From: Rhodospirillales bacterium
Lineage (GTDB): Bacteria; Pseudomonadota; Alphaproteobacteria; Rhodospirillales; Defluviicoccaceae
Reading direction: 5' to 3'
DNA: 61,440 nt
Assembly (NCBI GenBank): GCA_016793925.1
Contig: JAEULH010000058.1
Span: forward strand, 1 to 61,440
The translations under genes were made by a program, and so were the position numbers. Positions 58,825 through 61,440 of the stretch are shown here, in pieces (positions within the stretch are counted from its first letter, which is position 1; each line of letters starts with the position of its first letter). The notes below the pieces were generated by a model. It saw only the letters and a program-made list of their open reading frames with translations. It was not told where the DNA came from and ran no database searches.

Positions 58825-59031
58825 CTAACTTTCGTCCTCGACCCGCAGCAGATGGCGAACCTTCGCGATCATGCCGCGCACGGCCGGCGTATCCTCGAGC
58901 TCCCGGCTGCGGCCGATCTTGTTCAGCCCCAGGCCGCGGAGGGTTTGCCGCTGGTCCGCCTTGCGGCCGATCGCAGAGCGAACCTGCGTGATGCGGACGG
59001 ATCCCTTGCTGGTCTCGGCCATGGCGCTCAT
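58825..59031 (-). CDS. rpmD: 50S ribosomal protein L30
   Basis: A short L30 of 68 residues (65 from the second ATG at 59022). [20 protein letters not shown] and [20 protein letters not shown] are diagnostic. ATG at 59031 overlaps the rpsE stop in an ATGA arrangement, which favours that start. Confidence 0.96.
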   Translation of the reverse strand: MSAMAETSKGSVRITQVRSAIGRKADQRQTLRGLGLNKIGRSRELEDTPAVRGMIAKVRHLLRVEDES

Positions 59032-59609
59032 GCCCTCGGACCGTCGGCCGCCGGCGCCGCATCGCCGCGCCGGGCGATAATGTCGCCGACCTTCTTGCCG
59101 CGCCGGGCGGCCACCGAACGCGGCGAGTAGACATTGCGCAACGCGGCGAACGTCGCCTTGATCATGTTGTGCGGGTTGGCCGTACCCAGGGATTTGGCGA
59201 CGACATCCTGGACGCCCATGGTCTCGAAGATCGCCCGCATCGGGCCGCCGGCGATGACGCCGGTGCCGGCAGGGGCCGAACGCAGAACCACCCGCCCGGC
59301 GCCGTAGTGCCCGTTGACATCGTGGTGCAGGGTCCGGCCGTCGCGCAGCGGGACGCGGATCATGCTGTGCTTGGCATGGTCGGTCGCCTTGCGGATCGCC
59401 TCCGGCACCTCCCGTGCCTTGCCGGTGCCATAGCCGACCCGGCCACGACCGTCGCCGACGACAACCAGGGCGGCGAAGGAAAACCGTCGGCCGCCCTTGA
59501 CCACCTTGGCGACCCGATTGATGTGAACCAGCTTGTCGGTGAGATCGGCGTCTTCGCCCTGGGGCCGATCGCCGCGCTCGCCGCGCTTGCCGGATGGTCT
59601 CCGCGCCAT
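59028..59609 (-). CDS. rpsE: 30S ribosomal protein S5
   Basis: A 193-residue S5. [38 protein letters not shown] and [20 protein letters not shown] are diagnostic. ATG at 59609 begins [13 protein letters not shown]; an open frame continues upstream through rplR but is not coding in that frame. Confidence 0.98.
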   Translation of the reverse strand: MARRPSGKRGERGDRPQGEDADLTDKLVHINRVAKVVKGGRRFSFAALVVVGDGRGRVGYGTGKAREVPEAIRKATDHAKHSMIRVPLRDGRTLHHDVNGHYGAGRVVLRSAPAGTGVIAGGPMRAIFETMGVQDVVAKSLGTANPHNMIKATFAALRNVYSPRSVAARRGKKVGDIIARRGDAAPAADGPRA

Positions 59610-59620
59610 TTGCCTTCTCC

Positions 59621-59983
59621 CTACAATCCGAGCCCGGCTTCGCGGGCGGCATCGGCGAGCGCCTTGACCCGGCCGTGATAGCGATAGCCGCCGCGATCGA
59701 AGACCACCGTCGTGATGCCGGCGGCGAGGGCGCGCTCGGCCAGCAGCTTGCCAACCGCTACGGCCGCGTCGGCGTCGGCGCCGTTCGCGCCCGCCTCGCG
59801 CAACGTCGCCTCCAGCGTCGACGCCGAGGCCAGGGTTCGCCCGGCCCTGTCGTCGATGACCTGGGCGTAGATGTGTCTGTTGGAGCGAAAGACGGACAGA
59901 CGCGGGCGCTCGCCAGCCGCTGCCGCCAGGCGCCGGCGGATGCGCCGCCGCCGCCGTTCGAAGAGTGCGCGTATATCGGCCAT
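59621..59983 (-). CDS. rplR: 50S ribosomal protein L18
   Basis: A 120-residue L18 that binds 5S r[23 protein letters not shown] and [20 protein letters not shown] identify it. It ends 11 bases before rpsE and begins 3 bases after rplF. Confidence 0.98.
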   Translation of the reverse strand: MADIRALFERRRRRIRRRLAAAAGERPRLSVFRSNRHIYAQVIDDRAGRTLASASTLEATLREAGANGADADAAVAVGKLLAERALAAGITTVVFDRGGYRYHGRVKALADAAREAGLGL

Positions 59984-59986
59984 GGC

Positions 59987-60520
59987 TTACTTCTTCTTGC
60001 CTTCCTTCCGCCGAATGATTTCGTTGTCGTACTTGATGCCCTTGCCTTTGTAGGGCTCCGCGCGACGGTAGGCGCGCACCTCCGCGGCCATCTGGCCGAC
60101 GAGCTGCTTGTCCGCGCCCTGGATCGTGATGTGCGTCGGGTCGGGGCACTCGACCGTGATGCCATCGGGGATAGGATGGCGAACCTCATGGCTGTAGCCG
60201 AGCTGCAGCACCAGGTCGCGACCCTGAACCTGCGCCCGGTAACCGACACCGGCGATCTCGAGCTTGCGCGTGAAGCCCGCGTCGACGCCGGTCACCAGAT
60301 TGTAGACCACCGTGCGCGCCGTGCCCCACATCGCCCGCGCCCGGCTGGAGTCGTCGCGCGGCCGAACGACGATCTCGTCGCCTTCGTGCGTCACCACGAC
60401 CTCGTCCATGAGCGTCGCGCTGAGCTCGCCGTGGCGGCCCTTCGCGGTCACGCGGTCGTTCGCGAGCGAGACGGTGACGCCGCTCGGCACGGTGACCGGA
60501 TGTTTGCCAATACGCGACAT
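59987..60520 (-). CDS. rplF: 50S ribosomal protein L6
   Basis: A 177-residue L6. [19 protein letters not shown], the [20 protein letters not shown] block and the C-terminal [20 protein letters not shown] are characteristic. Confidence 0.98.
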   Translation of the reverse strand: MSRIGKHPVTVPSGVTVSLANDRVTAKGRHGELSATLMDEVVVTHEGDEIVVRPRDDSSRARAMWGTARTVVYNLVTGVDAGFTRKLEIAGVGYRAQVQGRDLVLQLGYSHEVRHPIPDGITVECPDPTHITIQGADKQLVGQMAAEVRAYRRAEPYKGKGIKYDNEIIRRKEGKKK

Positions 60521-60542
60521 GGTGGGCCGGACCTTTCCTGAC

Positions 60543-60941
60543 CTAGAATACCTTGCAGAGAACCTCGCCGCCGACGTGCGCGTCCCGCGCCTCGGCGTCG
60601 GAGATGACGCCCCTGGGCGTCGACAGGATCGAAACGCCGAGGCCGTTGTAGACGCGCGGCAGATCCTTGATCTTCGAGTAGACCCGGCGCCCCGGCTTCG
60701 AAACGCGGCTGATCTCGCGGATGACCGGCTGGCCCTCGTGATACTTCAGCTCGATCCTGAGCTCGCGGATGCCCGGCCGGATCTCCTGCTCCGAGTAGCC
60801 GCGGATGAAGCCCTCGCGCTGGAGAACGTCCAGGACGCAGCTGCGCAGTTTCGACGCCGGCGAGACGACGGCGTTCTTCTTCGCCGTCTGTCCGTTGCGG
60901 ATGCGGGTGAGCATGTCGCCCAGCGGGTCGGTCATTGCCAT
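60543..60941 (-). CDS. rpsH: 30S ribosomal protein S8
   Basis: A 132-residue S8. [39 protein letters not shown] and [19 protein letters not shown] are diagnostic. It also acts as operon regulator in some bacteria by binding its mRNA; no such site was resolved here. Confidence 0.98.
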   Translation of the reverse strand: MAMTDPLGDMLTRIRNGQTAKKNAVVSPASKLRSCVLDVLQREGFIRGYSEQEIRPGIRELRIELKYHEGQPVIREISRVSKPGRRVYSKIKDLPRVYNGLGVSILSTPRGVISDAEARDAHVGGEVLCKVF

Positions 60942-60954
60942 CGTCGGCGCTTCC

Positions 60955-61260
60955 TTACCAGCTCGACTTGACCATGCCCGGGATCTGCCCCGCCGAGGCG
61001 AGTTCCCTCAGCGCGATGCGGGACAGCCCGAACTTGCGATAGTTTCCGCGCGGCCGACCGGTCAGATTGCAGCGAAGGCGGACGCGCACGGGCGACGAGT
61101 TCCGCGGCAATTCGGACAAGCGGATGCGCGCGGCAAAGCGCTCTTCGCCGGAAACGCTGCGGTCTTTCGCCAGCCGCTTGAGCTCGGCCCGCCGCTCCGC
61201 GTATTGCTCGGCCAGCTTCATCCGCTTCCTGTTTCGCTCGACCAGGCTCTTCTTAGCCAT
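60955..61260 (-). CDS. rpsN: 30S ribosomal protein S14
   Basis: A 101-residue S14 of the zinc-free long type: [40 protein letters not shown] and [20 protein letters not shown]. The two C-x2-C zinc motifs of short S14 are absent. ATG at 61260 is chosen; an upstream ATG adds 8 non-conserved residues. Confidence 0.98.
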   Translation of the reverse strand: MAKKSLVERNRKRMKLAEQYAERRAELKRLAKDRSVSGEERFAARIRLSELPRNSSPVRVRLRCNLTGRPRGNYRKFGLSRIALRELASAGQIPGMVKSSW

Positions 61261-61284
61261 TCGATTCTCTTCTCCCTCGCGCAC

Positions 61285-61440
61285 TCATTTGCTGAACGGC
61301 ATGTCAAAGGCCTTGAGCAAGGCCTTGGCCTCAGCGTCGTTTTTTGCCGTGGTGCAGATCACGATGTCGAGACCGCGAATCTGATCGACCTTGTCGTAGC
61401 TGATCTCCGGAAAGATGATCTGCTCCTTCACGCCCATGGC
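61285..61440 (-). CDS. rplE: 50S ribosomal protein L5 (5' part beyond window)
   Basis: The last 51 codons of L5 are visible: [40 protein letters not shown] and a final DMPFSK. The start lies beyond the right edge. It is 24 bases upstream of rpsN, as in the standard spc operon order. Confidence 0.96.
   Translation of the reverse strand, partial: AMGVKEQIIFPEISYDKVDQIRGLDIVICTTAKNDAEAKALLKAFDMPFSK

Overview
The window is a high-GC alphaproteobacterial chromosome segment. The right end (53735 to the edge) is the classic spc/alpha ribosomal-protein operon read leftwards: rplE(partial)-rpsN-rpsH-rplF-rplR-rpsE-rpmD-rplO-secY-adk-rpsM-rpsK-rpoA-rplQ. The operon order, an ATP12-family F1-ATPase chaperone, a phasin-like protein, an HpnN-type hopanoid exporter and split PotFABC genes all fit the Rhodospirillales. 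Dense glycogen/trehalose genes plus a phasin recall storage-polymer specialists such as Defluviicoccus, but that genus-level idea is inference only. No rRNA, CRISPR array, phage or insertion sequence was seen.

Left third (1-16280): a TIR-domain membrane protein cut by the window edge; dodecin; a response regulator-PAS-GGDEF-EAL protein; a CBS-domain protein followed by an ArsB/NhaD-type permease; NnrS; a phasin-like protein; a FixJ-family regulator whose phospho-acceptor Asp is replaced by Glu; an HD hydrolase; a DUF2914 protein with an in-frame hexanucleotide repeat; a Tat-exported beta-carbonic anhydrase; two copies of an 84-bp palindrome-ended repeat; queE-queD; two orphan family-3 solute-binding proteins; and a DUF2934 protein.

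Middle (16300-34530): an alpha-glucan region made of two convergent gene sets. On the plus strand are glgB-glgX-malQ (branching, debranching, disproportionation). On the minus strand are a GlgM/GlgA-type glycosyltransferase, a stand-alone GH13 protein of unknown role, glgE, a treS-maltokinase fusion and a second glgB. The minus set provides nearly all of the GlgE route: trehalose to maltose to maltose-1-phosphate to linear glucan to branched glucan, with GlgM as a second possible maltose-1-phosphate source from ADP-glucose. A good sigma70-like promoter lies before the glycosyltransferase. Two small exported proteins separate the two sets. The plus set can trim and recycle the glucan that the minus set builds.

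Right-middle (34630-53660): bacteriohemerythrin; a complete polyamine ABC importer (potF-A-B-C, with overlapping stops and starts); an orphan outer-membrane efflux lipoprotein; HAD phosphatase-ATP12-acylphosphatase; lipB; tRNA-Leu(GAG); mgtE; a VOC protein; a proteostasis group of two Hsp20 genes and degQ; hpnN; rluC and rarA. The rluC/rarA pair commonly neighbours HAD-ATP12 in alphaproteobacteria, but here about 9 kb separates them and the strands differ, which suggests a local rearrangement.
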